This document shows, piece after piece, positions 33,738 to 42,427 of a stretch of DNA of 64,000 nt; positions within the stretch are counted from its first letter, which is position 1; each line of letters starts with the position of its first letter. Source of the stretch: Actinomyces timonensis DSM 23838 (GTDB taxonomy: Bacteria; Actinomycetota; Actinomycetes; Actinomycetales; Actinomycetaceae). The position numbers and the translations under genes were made by a program. Below the pieces are notes generated by a model, which had not been told where the DNA came from, searched no databases, and saw nothing but the letters and a program-made list of their open reading frames with translations. Location of the stretch: the NCBI RefSeq assembly GCF_000295095.1, contig NZ_JH806634.1, positions 121,285 to 185,284 on the forward strand, read 5' to 3'.

Positions 33738-34718
33738 TCAGTCGCGGCGCGGCGCGGCGTCGAACTCGATGCTCTTCCCGCCCCGGGGGAGGGCCTCGAC
33801 CGCCCCCGACTGCGAGTTGCGGCGGAACAGGACGTTCGAGGCGCCTGCGAGCTCATGCGCCGGCACCACGCGCGGCTCCTGGAACAGGCCGTGCCCGCCG
33901 GGGACGACGCCGCCGGACGGCATGACCGACACCCTCGTGCCCGCCGTGATGTACAGCCCGGCCTCCACCACGCAATCGTCGCCCAGGGGGATGCCCAGGC
34001 CCGAGTTGGCCCCCAGCAGGCAGCGCTCGCCGATGCTCACGCGCCGCAGGCCGCCGTCGGAGAGCATCCCCATCGTGGAGGCGCCGCCGCCGATGTCGGA
34101 GCCGTCGCCGATGATGACGCCCTGCGAGACGCGCCCCTCCACCACCGAGCGGCCCAGGGTGCCCGCGTTGTAGTTGACGAAGCCCGACGCCAGGACCGAC
34201 GTCCCCTCGGACAGGTAGGCGCCCAGGCGCACGCGGGCGCCGTCGGCGATCCTCACGCCCTTGGGGACCACGTAGTCCGCCATCTGCGGGAACTTGTCCA
34301 CCGAATGCACGTGGACCGGGCGGCCCAGGGCCCGGCGCAGGCGCATGCGCGTCTCCTCGAAGCCCTCCGCGGCGCAGGGCCCGGCCCCCGTCCACACCAC
34401 GGTGGGCAGGCGGGAGAAGATGCCGTCCAGATTCACCGTGTTGGGCTTGGCCAGATGATGCGAGAGCACGTGGAGGCGCAGGTACGCGCCGGCGACCGTC
34501 TGCGGGGCATCGTCGAGATCCGCCCAGGTGCGCACCACCGTGGTGTGAACGCCGCGCGCCTCGTCCTTCGTCTCCATCGCGGTGAGCGTGGCCAGCAGGT
34601 CGGCGTGGCCGTCGGCCGGCTCCTCGCCGAGGATCGGCTGCGGGTACCAGACGTCGAGGGTGGAGCCGTCGTCGGTGACGGTGGCCAGGCCGAGGCCCCA
34701 GGCGCTTCGCGTTGTCAT
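33738..34718 (-). CDS. dapD: Tetrahydrodipicolinate N-succinyltransferase
   Basis: Encodes 326 residues, the actinobacterial form of DapD. It shows a left-handed beta-helix with repeated hexapeptides (VRIADGARVRLGAYLSEGTSVLASG, SQGVIIGDGSDIGGGASTMG) and the FQEPRVVPAHELAGASNVLFRRNS end. It transfers succinyl from succinyl-CoA to tetrahydrodipicolinate in lysine/mDAP synthesis, upstream of DapC. The leaderless TAGGCT box ends 6 nt before ATG 34718. It diverges from the histidine phosphatase gene. Confidence 0.95.
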   Translation of the reverse strand: MTTRSAWGLGLATVTDDGSTLDVWYPQPILGEEPADGHADLLATLTAMETKDEARGVHTTVVRTWADLDDAPQTVAGAYLRLHVLSHHLAKPNTVNLDGIFSRLPTVVWTGAGPCAAEGFEETRMRLRRALGRPVHVHSVDKFPQMADYVVPKGVRIADGARVRLGAYLSEGTSVLASGFVNYNAGTLGRSVVEGRVSQGVIIGDGSDIGGGASTMGMLSDGGLRRVSIGERCLLGANSGLGIPLGDDCVVEAGLYITAGTRVSVMPSGGVVPGGHGLFQEPRVVPAHELAGASNVLFRRNSQSGAVEALPRGGKSIEFDAAPRRD

Positions 34719-34724
34719 GGCCCC

Positions 34725-34730
34725 AGCCTA
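34725..34730 (-). promoter_or_regulatory. -10 box TAGGCT for leaderless dapD
   Basis: Reads TAGGCT on the minus strand, ending 6 nt before ATG 34718. Confidence 0.6.
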
Positions 34731-34803
34731 CGGGAGGAGTGCCGACACGGCTCGACTCTCCCGGTATCCGGGCCGGGCCCACCTGGGTGGCACAATCGCA
34801 TCC

Positions 34804-35478
34804 ATGGAGCGCACCACGATCCACCTCATGCGCCACGGCGAGGTCCACAACCCCGAGGCGGTCCTCTATGGGCGCATGCCCGGGTACCACCTCTCCGAGC
34901 TCGGCCAGCGCATGGCGGCGCGCGTCGCCGAGGTCCTGCGCTCCACCGATCACGACATCGCCGCCGTCATCACCTCCCCCCTGGAGCGCGCCATCGAGAC
35001 CGGCGCGCCCACCGCGCGGGCCTACGGGCTGGAGGCGACGACGGATGAGCGCCTCATCGAGGCTGGCAACCATTTCGAGGGCGTCGCCGTCAATCGGAAC
35101 CGCTGGGTCCTGGCCCACCCGCGCCACTGGCCCTACTACACCAATCCCTTGCGCCCCTCCTGGGGTGAGCCCTACACCGAGCTCGTGGCCCGCATGAGCG
35201 GCGCCATCCGCTCCGCGCTGCCCGTCGCGCGCGGCCGCGAGGCGCTGCTCGTCTCCCACCAGTTGCCCGTGTGGGCCACGCGGCTCTGGGTGGAGGGCCG
35301 CCCCCTGGCGCACGACCCCCGGCACCGCCAGTGCGCGCTCGCCTCCCTGACGTCCCTCACCTTCGACGGCGGGACGCTCGTGGGCGTGGACTACTGGGAG
35401 CCCGCTGGCGAGCTGCTGCGCGTGGCCGAGGACATGGTTCCCGGGACCTCCGCCGCGAGTGAGAAGGGAGCAGCGTGA
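34804..35478 (+). CDS. Histidine phosphatase family protein
   Basis: Encodes 224 residues. The phosphohistidine motif LMRHGE begins at about residue 8, with the second catalytic region TSPLERAIETGAP, the acid region HFEGVAVNRN and the second His in LLVSHQLPVWATRL. This is the phosphoglycerate-mutase-like superfamily; which phosphate ester it hydrolyses is unknown. ATG 34804 is chosen because earlier in-frame positions fall in the dapD promoter. The next gene overlaps by GTGA, so they are probably cotranscribed. Confidence 0.88.
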   Translation: MERTTIHLMRHGEVHNPEAVLYGRMPGYHLSELGQRMAARVAEVLRSTDHDIAAVITSPLERAIETGAPTARAYGLEATTDERLIEAGNHFEGVAVNRNRWVLAHPRHWPYYTNPLRPSWGEPYTELVARMSGAIRSALPVARGREALLVSHQLPVWATRLWVEGRPLAHDPRHRQCALASLTSLTFDGGTLVGVDYWEPAGELLRVAEDMVPGTSAASEKGAA

Positions 35479-36797
35479 CCTCGGACAAGAAGCAGGAGGA
35501 GAAGCCGGAGAAGCGGGCGGAGGGCGCGCTCGAGGAGGGCGCCGAGGCGCGCCGGGAAGCCGCCGCCGAGGCGGGGGCCACCAGCGCTGGGAGCGCCGCG
35601 AGTGGCGACTCCGCGCCGAGCGGCGAGAGTCCCGAGGCACCTGGGAGCGCTGCGAGTGCTGAGAGCGCCGAGGACGCGAACGACGTCGAGAGCCCCGGGG
35701 ACGCAGAGCACCCCGAGGAGCATGGCGGCGCTGAGGAGAGCGAGACCGCCGCGGGTGGCGCGGAAGGCACGGCAGGCGGGGCGAGCACTGTCAGCGCCGC
35801 AAGCATCGTCAGTGCCGCAAGCGCTGGCAGCCCGGATGCGGCGCCGCCGTCGTTCCGGCCGGTGAGCGCGGGGAGCCCTGTCTCCCCCGGGAGCCCAGCG
35901 GGCCCGGCGAGTCCGAGCAGCCCCGCCACCGCGCAGGAGGCCCCCGACGCCGTCGCGCCGGTGGCCGAGCCGAAGAAGGGGCTCATCCGCCGGGCGTCGT
36001 CGAAGAACGACGAGGTCGTCACCATCAAGGTCCGGGAGATCTTCGACATCGTCGACGCCCGCGAGGCGCAGGCCGAGGCCGAGCGCCTCGCGGCGGAGCG
36101 GGCCGCTGCCCAGCCGAGTTGGACCGGGCAGGACTTCGTGTGGTGGAACACCGCCGCAGTCCTCACCGCCGCGCGCGCCGGGCGCCGACCCAACCCCGTC
36201 TCGCCGATCATCGATCCCGTGCGCAGCTCCTTCGGCTCGGGGGAGTGCATGCTGGCCAGCTGTGACGCCGAGCTGCTCATGTGGCGGCGCGGCGACGCCA
36301 CCTACAACCCCTCCCGGGGATTCTTCCTCGCGGGAGGGCCGGTGGGCCTGGCCCTGACCGCCGCGTTCTTCAGCGGGCAGGCCGTCGTCAACAAGAAGCG
36401 GCGACGCGCCGCCGCCGCGGACGCCGTCGAGAAATGGCGGCACCTGGCCAATGCCCGGCTGACCGTGTCCACGCACGGGATCTACATCGGCACGGGCGAG
36501 GGCATCATGCCGGTGGGGTACCACGAGGTGCAGGAGGTGGCCTCCACGGGCCCGGGAGAGATCGTCATGGCGGCGAGCAACGCCAAGGGCACCGCGCGCT
36601 GGAAGCTGCGCGGCCAGTGGGCCGAGCTCGTCCTCGTGCTGTGGTCGGTCCTGTACATGCCCGAGCACCCTCAGGTGGTGGGCCGCACGTGGCTGCCCCA
36701 GGGCTGGCTGGATCACGCGGCGGCGAATGGCTATCCGGTGGACACCTCCACTTGGCCCCGATTCACCCCGAACCCGGATCCGCCCTCCCTCCCCTGA
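35475..36797 (+). CDS. Hypothetical membrane protein with low-complexity N-terminus
   Basis: Encodes 440 residues. Residues 1-165 are Glu/Ala/Ser-rich low complexity. After a basic patch (LIRRASSKNDEVVTIKVREI) a helical stretch, a membrane segment (FFLAGGPVGLALTAAFFSGQAVV) and a PH-like end follow (LTVSTHGIYIGTGEGIMPVGYHEVQEV, WAELVLVLWSVLYMPEH). It overlaps the upstream phosphatase stop by GTGA. No named family is recognised. The architecture recalls the PH-like genes at 21627 and 40668, so a shared membrane-associated role is possible. Confidence 0.65.
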   Translation: MTSDKKQEEKPEKRAEGALEEGAEARREAAAEAGATSAGSAASGDSAPSGESPEAPGSAASAESAEDANDVESPGDAEHPEEHGGAEESETAAGGAEGTAGGASTVSAASIVSAASAGSPDAAPPSFRPVSAGSPVSPGSPAGPASPSSPATAQEAPDAVAPVAEPKKGLIRRASSKNDEVVTIKVREIFDIVDAREAQAEAERLAAERAAAQPSWTGQDFVWWNTAAVLTAARAGRRPNPVSPIIDPVRSSFGSGECMLASCDAELLMWRRGDATYNPSRGFFLAGGPVGLALTAAFFSGQAVVNKKRRRAAAADAVEKWRHLANARLTVSTHGIYIGTGEGIMPVGYHEVQEVASTGPGEIVMAASNAKGTARWKLRGQWAELVLVLWSVLYMPEHPQVVGRTWLPQGWLDHAAANGYPVDTSTWPRFTPNPDPPSLP

Positions 36798-36799
36798 AG

Positions 36800-36834
36800 C
36801 GAGACCGGGCGAACAGCACGGCGAAACCGGGCGG
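36800..36834 (+). repeat. Dispersed 22-nt repeat, copy D (truncated)
   Basis: A full unit beginning GAGACCGGGCGAACAGCA at 36801 and a second unit GAAACCGGGCGG that is cut short at 36834. It starts 3 bp after the upstream gene's stop. Inverted partner: copy E at 38773-38821. Confidence 0.85.
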
Positions 36835-36883
36835 TTTTCCACAGGCCGGCGCTGGTCGGGGCGGTGTTGGCGGGTTATCCACA
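36835..36883 (+). other. Two DnaA-box-like sites 40 bp apart
   Basis: TTATCCACA (36875-36883) is a perfect DnaA box and TTTTCCACA (36835-36843) differs by one base. Both face the same way. They lie in the gap between the repeat copy D and the DUF6318 lipoprotein gene. No other origin feature is present. Confidence 0.5.
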
Positions 36884-37034
36884 GATCTGCGAGAGGGCCT
36901 GGCGCGCGGGCCGGGCGGGCCCTAAGGTGGGGGCCGACGGCGAGGCCGCCGTCACTGGGGCCGACCTGGGGCCTCGGATCCATCCCCTGGTCCATATCCG
37001 CCCGCTCGCTTCCTGCTTGGAAGGCCCCAGACCC

Positions 37035-37820
37035 ATGGCCCCCACGCTTCCCCGCACCCCCGCCCGCGCCTTTGGCGCCACAGGATCTCGACGACCCCCT
37101 GGCCCCGGTACACAACCGCCCCGTCGGCGCCGACCGCGCAGGCACCTCGCGACAGCGGCGGGCGGGCGCTGGGCCCACCCAATCGCCCTCATCCTGACCG
37201 CCTGCTGCGCCGCCAGCCTGACACTGCTGACCGCCTGCGCCAAAGACGCGCCCCCGACCGAAGTCACTGGAACCCTGCCCACACGCTTCTTCTCCACCCC
37301 CGACGCCAGCGCAGATGCTTCAGCAACCCCCGCCGCAAGCGCATCGCCGTCCCTCAGCCCAGAGCTACAGGCTCAACGCGCCAGCGCACTGGCCGAGCCC
37401 AAACCAGTCATACCGCCGGAGGCCAGTGAGAACACCGAAGAAGGCGCCGTCACCGCCGCCTTTTACTTCCTCCAACTCTACCGCTACGCCTTCATCACCG
37501 GCGACACCACCGACCTCGCCGCCATGAGCGAAGACAGGTGCACGTTCTGCTCATCGGCAGCCAACGATGCCACCAAGCTCCACCAGGAAGGCGGATGGGC
37601 CAACCCTTGGGAACTCGATATTCAAAGTATCGACTATATCCCCAAAGCAAATGGGAAAGACTATGATGGAGTTAGAGTAAAAGTGCAAGTTGGTGATTCC
37701 ATTACAGTTAACGGGGCGGGGGATCAAGTGCGGCACAACACCAAGCAGGAAACAATATTTGTCGCCTTGCGATACTATGACGGTTCGTGGCATATTGGCG
37801 AAACAGGAGTGGAGTCATGA
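37035..37820 (+). CDS. DUF6318-type lipoprotein
   Basis: Encodes 261 residues. A basic N-terminus leads to a hydrophobic core and a lipobox (LLTAC), so the protein is a probable lipoprotein with a very long n-region of about 45 residues. A Ser/Ala/Pro linker (about 85-125) is followed by the DUF6318-like domain with a Cys pair (RCTFC) and the strand ALRYYDGSWHIGETGVES. The gene's 3' third (37620-37820) is much richer in A+T than the window average. It overlaps the PKD gene by ATGA, and the two lie between inverted repeats D and E. ATG 37035 is chosen; the frame is open to 36864. Confidence 0.75.
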   Translation: MAPTLPRTPARAFGATGSRRPPGPGTQPPRRRRPRRHLATAAGGRWAHPIALILTACCAASLTLLTACAKDAPPTEVTGTLPTRFFSTPDASADASATPAASASPSLSPELQAQRASALAEPKPVIPPEASENTEEGAVTAAFYFLQLYRYAFITGDTTDLAAMSEDRCTFCSSAANDATKLHQEGGWANPWELDIQSIDYIPKANGKDYDGVRVKVQVGDSITVNGAGDQVRHNTKQETIFVALRYYDGSWHIGETGVES

Positions 37821-38653
37821 CCGCTTTGACGATTGCATATTGCGCAATGGCACTACTCGTCGCCCAGACAATGCCAGCCACCCAAGGTGTGGGAACCGAT
37901 GATCAGCAGTATTTCGAAGCCCACGGCCACGGCAACATGGTTGCCGCAGAGTCCTTGACATACGAGGAAGTGCCGGTTCAAAATTCCGCTCCGCCAGCGG
38001 GTTCTGGAAACGCTGCGGTCGGCTCATCTGGCGCTCCCGCAGTGTCAGCGGCATCGCCTCAAGACAGCCCAACCGGAGGACACTGGAACTGCTGGGTGGA
38101 GGAGATCAGCGATCTCAACAAAACGGGGCACTGCACCCTGCAGAGCGACGACACCCCAGCGGACCCAGCTCCCGCCGCCCCGGCCCCCGCGCCCATCGTG
38201 CTCACCTCCCACGACGTGGCCACCCTCATCGTCGACGGCTCCGGCGTCTTCATCCAGCCGCCCGGCGGCACCGTCCTGCTCCACATGCCGCTGATCGCCT
38301 ACACCAACCCCACCACCAGAACACTGACCACCAGCGTCGGCGGCACGAGTGTTGACGTCGAGGTCACCCCCGCCACCTACACCTGGAACTGGGGAGATGG
38401 AACCACCTTCTCCACCACCGATGCCGGCCAGCCCTACCCCAACCAGAGCGTCACCCACCTGTACGCCGCCACAGCCGACAACGTCGTCGTCTCACTGACC
38501 ACCACCTGGACCGCACGCTTCAAGCCTTCCGGCGCCGCCGACTGGCAACCCGTCGACGGCTACGTCACCACCACCCAATCCGCCCCACCCTTCAACATCC
38601 GCCGACTCATCCCCTACCTGTCCGACGACGCAGAAGAACACCAAGGCCACTAA
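37817..38653 (+). CDS. Secreted PKD-like domain protein
   Basis: Encodes 278 residues. A short N-terminal hydrophobic helix (MTALTIAYCAMALLVAQTM) acts as a signal or anchor. A low-complexity region is followed by a PKD-like module (YTWNWGDGTTFSTTDAG, NQSVTHLYAATADNVVVSLTTTW), which is an Ig-like extracellular fold. It partners the DUF6318 lipoprotein and is translationally coupled to it; AGGAG precedes. Such pairs recur in Actinomyces. The function is unknown, probably a surface or secreted assembly. Confidence 0.75.
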   Translation: MTALTIAYCAMALLVAQTMPATQGVGTDDQQYFEAHGHGNMVAAESLTYEEVPVQNSAPPAGSGNAAVGSSGAPAVSAASPQDSPTGGHWNCWVEEISDLNKTGHCTLQSDDTPADPAPAAPAPAPIVLTSHDVATLIVDGSGVFIQPPGGTVLLHMPLIAYTNPTTRTLTTSVGGTSVDVEVTPATYTWNWGDGTTFSTTDAGQPYPNQSVTHLYAATADNVVVSLTTTWTARFKPSGAADWQPVDGYVTTTQSAPPFNIRRLIPYLSDDAEEHQGH

Positions 38654-38772
38654 CCCCCACCACACACCACACCGAACCGGCCTCGCTTCTCATTTCGACC
38701 GGTCTTGTCATGAAGACGCACCCTATTCGAACCGCGCGCCCCGATCACGCCTAACCGCCCACAAGAACAGAA

Positions 38773-38821
38773 TCTCGCCGTGCTGATCGCCCGGTTTCGC
38801 CGTGCTGATCGCCCGGTCTCG
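38773..38821 (-). repeat. Dispersed 22-nt repeat, copy E (inverted)
   Basis: On the minus strand from 38821: a GAGACC unit with GATCAGCA, a GAAACC unit with GATCAGCA, then GAGATTCTG. It ends the cassette begun by copy D. Confidence 0.85.
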
Positions 38822-38845
38822 CATATAGGGAGGGGCTATGGGGTG

Positions 38846-39220
38846 TCAGGGGGCGTCGGGGGAGGGGGAGTCCCCGTCGGGGCCCTCATTGCGGCGACGG
38901 CGGATATCGCGCTCCAGGTTCCGCAGGAACTCCGGGTCGTCATCCGGGCCCAGCGGCCGCTGCTTCTCCGGGCGGCGGAACTCGACGCCCTCGCGCGAGG
39001 ACCACAGGTTCGGCTCCACGACGCCCCCGCGCTCCTCGGCCACCTTCACCCGCGAGGTGATGATCCACGCGATCGGCCCCACGCCGGTGAGCGCGAGGAT
39101 GATGAGGATCCACATGGGCTTCGGGAGCCGCGCGGGCAGGTCTTCGCCCGGGGTGCGGGCGCAATCGAGCACCGAGTAGATCGCCAGGGCGATGAGGAGG
39201 ACGATGAAGACGGCGCGCAC
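38846..39220 (-). CDS. PLDc_N-domain small membrane protein
   Basis: Encodes 124 residues. Two membrane helices (FIVLLIALAIYSVLDCARTP and MWILIILALTGVGPIAWII) flank a loop (EDLPARLPKP), the arrangement of the phospholipase D N-terminal membrane domain. The rest (residues 60-124) is charged, with GPDDDPEFLRNLERDIRRRR, and has no catalytic domain. The function is unknown. The GTG start at 39220 has TAGGGT 7 nt upstream and diverges from menE. Confidence 0.75.
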   Translation of the reverse strand: MRAVFIVLLIALAIYSVLDCARTPGEDLPARLPKPMWILIILALTGVGPIAWIITSRVKVAEERGGVVEPNLWSSREGVEFRRPEKQRPLGPDDDPEFLRNLERDIRRRRNEGPDGDSPSPDAP

Positions 39221-39227
39221 GGCTCTA

Positions 39228-39233
39228 ACCCTA
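39228..39233 (-). promoter_or_regulatory. -10 box TAGGGT for a leaderless start
   Basis: Reads TAGGGT on the minus strand, with 7 nt before GTG 39220. Confidence 0.5.
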
Positions 39234-39298
39234 TCCGAGTCGCCGACGGAGGGCAGACCCGGGCCGTCCCACAGCACAGGCGGTGCGAGGATGCCCCC

Positions 39299-40567
39299 GT
39301 GAGCACGCGCCCCGCCCCCCTCCTCCTGCGCGGCGGAACCAGTCCCGACGACGTCGCCGTCCTCCGCGCCGCCCTCGCCCCCCTGCTCCACCTGGGCGGC
39401 GCCACGACCAGCGCTCCCCACCCGCCGCTCGTCCCCATCTCCCCCCAGGAGGACGAATCCCGCGTCCTCGCCGACCTCGAGCGCCGCCTCGACCCCGACG
39501 GCCCCGCGTCGCTGGCCGACCTCCTCCTGCGCACCTCCGGCTCCACCACCGGCACCGGCAGCCTCATCGCCATGCGCGCCACCGCGCTCGCCGCCTCCGC
39601 CCGCGCCACCCACGACCGGCTGTCCGGCCCCGGCACCTGGGTCCTCGCGCTCCCCGCGCACCACGTCGCCGGGCTCCAGATCCTCGTGCGCTCCCTCGTG
39701 GCGGGGACCGAGCCCGTCGTCGTCGATACCACCAGCGGATTCACCACCGCCGCCCTCACCGCCGGCCTCACCCGCGCGCTCGCCGCCAGCAGCGGCCCCG
39801 TCTACCTCTCGCTCGTGCCCACCCAGCTCCTGCGGGCGCTGGCCGACCCCGCCTGCGTCCACCTCCTGGCCCGCACCAGCGCCGTCCTTCTCGGCGGGGC
39901 CGCCGCCGTCCCCTCCCTGCTCGACCGCGCCCGCAGCGCCGGCATCCCGGTCATCACCACCTACGGGATGAGCGAGACCGGCGGCGGCTGCGTCTACGAC
40001 GGCGTCCCCCTCGACGGCGTCACCGCCACTATCGAGGACCCGGACGCCGACGGCGCCGGCCGCATCGCCCTGGCCGGGCCGGTCCTCGCCCTCGGATACG
40101 CCCACCGCGCCGCCCCCGCCCCGCCCGAGCCCGGCGCGCCCGCCTCGTCGCGCTTCATCACCCGCGACGGATCACCCCTCCTGCTCACCTCCGATCGCGG
40201 GCGCCTTGGCGCGGACGGCCGCCTCATGGTCCTCGGCCGGCTCGACGACGTCATCATCACTGGCGGCATCAAAGTGGACCCCCGCGAGGTCGAGGCGGCT
40301 CTCGCCGCCCTGCCGGGAGTCGGGGAGGCCTGCGTCGTCGGCGTTCCCGACGCCCAGTGGGGGAGCGCCGTGGCGGCTGCCGTCGTCCCCGCGCCCACCG
40401 AGGGCGCCGGGCTGGACGCCGAGGCCCTGCGCGCGGCCGCCCGCGCCGCTCTCCCGGGGGCCAAGGCCCCTAAGCGCGTCGTGGTCGTGCCCGAGCTGCC
40501 CCTGCGCGGCCCCGGCAAACCCGACCGCAGGGCCGTGCGGGATCTTCTCAGGGGGGAGCCGCTCTAG
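39299..40567 (+). CDS. menE: o-Succinylbenzoate-CoA ligase
   Basis: Encodes 422 residues of the acyl-adenylate-forming family. Motifs: RTSGSTTGTGSLI (P-loop-like), TTYGMSETGGGCVYDG, the LTSDRGRLGADGRL acid site and the C-terminal lysine in LPLRGPGKPDRRAV. It activates o-succinylbenzoate with CoA in menaquinone synthesis. The compact size matches actinobacterial MenE. The GTG at 39299 has GAGGAT 6 nt upstream. It stands apart from the other men genes, about 1.9 kb upstream of menA. Confidence 0.93.
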   Translation: MSTRPAPLLLRGGTSPDDVAVLRAALAPLLHLGGATTSAPHPPLVPISPQEDESRVLADLERRLDPDGPASLADLLLRTSGSTTGTGSLIAMRATALAASARATHDRLSGPGTWVLALPAHHVAGLQILVRSLVAGTEPVVVDTTSGFTTAALTAGLTRALAASSGPVYLSLVPTQLLRALADPACVHLLARTSAVLLGGAAAVPSLLDRARSAGIPVITTYGMSETGGGCVYDGVPLDGVTATIEDPDADGAGRIALAGPVLALGYAHRAAPAPPEPGAPASSRFITRDGSPLLLTSDRGRLGADGRLMVLGRLDDVIITGGIKVDPREVEAALAALPGVGEACVVGVPDAQWGSAVAAAVVPAPTEGAGLDAEALRAAARAALPGAKAPKRVVVVPELPLRGPGKPDRRAVRDLLRGEPL

Positions 40568-40667
40568 CCGGCGGGCCGGCCTCCCCCTGGCGCCCCGGGA
40601 CGCCCTCCATGGAGCGCGCGCCGCCTCGCCGTTACGCTGGGCCCCGGTGGAGCGAGAGAGGCGCGCG

Positions 40668-42257
40668 ATGACGGGGTACGGCTATGTTCCGCAGGACAAC
40701 GCCGCGGCTTCTGGCCGCACGGCCCCCGGCGGCGTGCCTTGGCCGGCCCCGCGGGGCTACCCGCCGCAGGCCCCGCCCGGACGGGCACTGCCGGCGGCGC
40801 CATCCTTCGGCCCGGGGACCGCGCCGCCCGCCCCATTCCAGGGCAAGCCGCCTCTTCCCGTCGACAAGGAGCGGATCGTCCTGCGCCAGTGGTCCACGCC
40901 CTCGGGCCTCGTCATCCTCGTCGTCCCCTCGCTCGTGGGCCTCCTCGCTATCTGGGGCGGCGTCGTCGCCCTCATCGCGGATGGGGGAGGCCAGGCCCAG
41001 TCGATCTACTTCTTCGTCATCGGGGGCCTGCTCGTGCTCGTGGGGTGCGTTCTGCTCTCCATGCGCTCGATCCTGGGCCCCGAGGGCATTGAGCTGCGCA
41101 CCTTGTTCGGCTCCAGAACGGTGCCGTGGCCGAGCGCCCGCGAGGGGCTGACCGTCGGCACCCGGGCGAGGGGCAAGGCCGGTCTTGTGCGATGCTCCGC
41201 CTGGTTGAACGTGATCACCCCGCACGGGAAGCCCGTGCGCCTGACGGGCCTGGAGTGGATGGGCCCCAGCGTTCCTCCCCTCACGCGGCGCGCCCACGCG
41301 GAGGGGGACCGCATCTGGGCCTGGGCCTGGGCGCGCGGATACATCCAGAGCGCGCGCCCCGCCCGGGCGCCGGAGCCTCGAGGTGCGATCCGGGGCCCAT
41401 CCTGGCCCGTCGGCGCCGAGGGCGGCGCCGCGCGTGCCCCCCTCCGCTTCGCGGACGAGTACGGCGCCGCCTTGGAGGAGAGCAGGGCCGTTCAAGCCGA
41501 GCGGGAGCGCCGCGAGAAGGCCTCCGAGCGTGGGGCCGCGGCCGGTGCCCAGGCAGGCCCGGCCCCCGGTGGCGGCAGCGCCGCGACTGCTCCTCGGGCG
41601 ACTGCGCCGCACCCGTGGCGCCCCGCCCCGCGCAGGGTGGTGGACCCCCTGCCCCTGGACAAGGACCGGATCGTCCTGCCCCGATGGTCGCCCCCGATCG
41701 CCCTGCGCAGGATCGCGGTGATGGCCGGGCTCACTCTCCCGGCCATGTGGTGGGGCGTGCGCTTGTGGAGCGCGTCCGGCTCCTCCTGGGGAGCGATCCT
41801 CCTGGTTGGCGCGGGATCGCTCCTCCTGGCCCGGACCTGTGTGAGGGCCACCGGCCGCACCGTCCTGGACTCCCGCGGCATCGCCGTGCGCACCCTCATC
41901 TCCTCACGGCGCTGGCCGTGGCCGCGTTCGCGCACCGGGCTGTACGCCGACCAGGACACCATGCCCCGGCCGTCGGTCGCGGGCTCCCGGCTCGTCCTGG
42001 TGCGCTCCGATGGCGATCCCAAGCCCCTGCCCGGCACCGACGTCCATGACGGGGAGCTCGGTTATGAGGCGGCCGAGCGCGGTGCCGTCGAGCAGGCCGA
42101 CCGCATCTGGGCCTGGGCCTGCGCCCGCGGTTACACCATCGAGAGCGGCGAGTACACCTACCTCAAGAACTCCATCTACGACCTGGAGCAGTCCCTGCGC
42201 AACAGGCAGGAGAGGCGCCATGGCCTGACTGCCGGCGACCACCCGCCGCGCCCATAG
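40668..42257 (+). CDS. Membrane protein with tandemly duplicated PH-like module
   Basis: Encodes 529 residues. Two copies of a module follow each other. Copy 1 (about 60-230) contains VDKERIVLRQWSTP, two membrane helices, GPEGIELRTLFGSRTVPWPS and EGDRIWAWAWARGY. Copy 2 (about 330-510) contains LDKDRIVLPRWSPP, two helices, DSRGIAVRTLISSRRWPWPR and QADRIWAWACARGY. A charged linker joins them. This is a bPH-type architecture seen in single-copy form in other actinobacterial proteins. The function is unknown. ATG 40668 has GAGAGG 7 nt upstream; an in-frame GTG at 40647 is an alternative. Confidence 0.75.
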   Translation: MTGYGYVPQDNAAASGRTAPGGVPWPAPRGYPPQAPPGRALPAAPSFGPGTAPPAPFQGKPPLPVDKERIVLRQWSTPSGLVILVVPSLVGLLAIWGGVVALIADGGGQAQSIYFFVIGGLLVLVGCVLLSMRSILGPEGIELRTLFGSRTVPWPSAREGLTVGTRARGKAGLVRCSAWLNVITPHGKPVRLTGLEWMGPSVPPLTRRAHAEGDRIWAWAWARGYIQSARPARAPEPRGAIRGPSWPVGAEGGAARAPLRFADEYGAALEESRAVQAERERREKASERGAAAGAQAGPAPGGGSAATAPRATAPHPWRPAPRRVVDPLPLDKDRIVLPRWSPPIALRRIAVMAGLTLPAMWWGVRLWSASGSSWGAILLVGAGSLLLARTCVRATGRTVLDSRGIAVRTLISSRRWPWPRSRTGLYADQDTMPRPSVAGSRLVLVRSDGDPKPLPGTDVHDGELGYEAAERGAVEQADRIWAWACARGYTIESGEYTYLKNSIYDLEQSLRNRQERRHGLTAGDHPPRP

Positions 42258-42427
42258 CCCCGCTGGCGCTCCCTCCCCGGGCCCTCCCCCCCTCGCCGAG
42301 AGGGAGGCCTCTCTCCCCCTCCCGGCCTGGAGCGCATGCGTTCGTGCCTGGAGCCCAGGGGCGTCGGGTAGGCTCACCGCCGTGCCGCGCGCGTATGCGC
42401 TGCCCGCGCTCCGCTTGAGAGGACCCC

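Noticed and set aside
36835-36883. Chromosomal origin of replication
   Set aside because: Only two DnaA boxes, no AT-rich unwinding region and no dnaA, dnaN or rpmH nearby.
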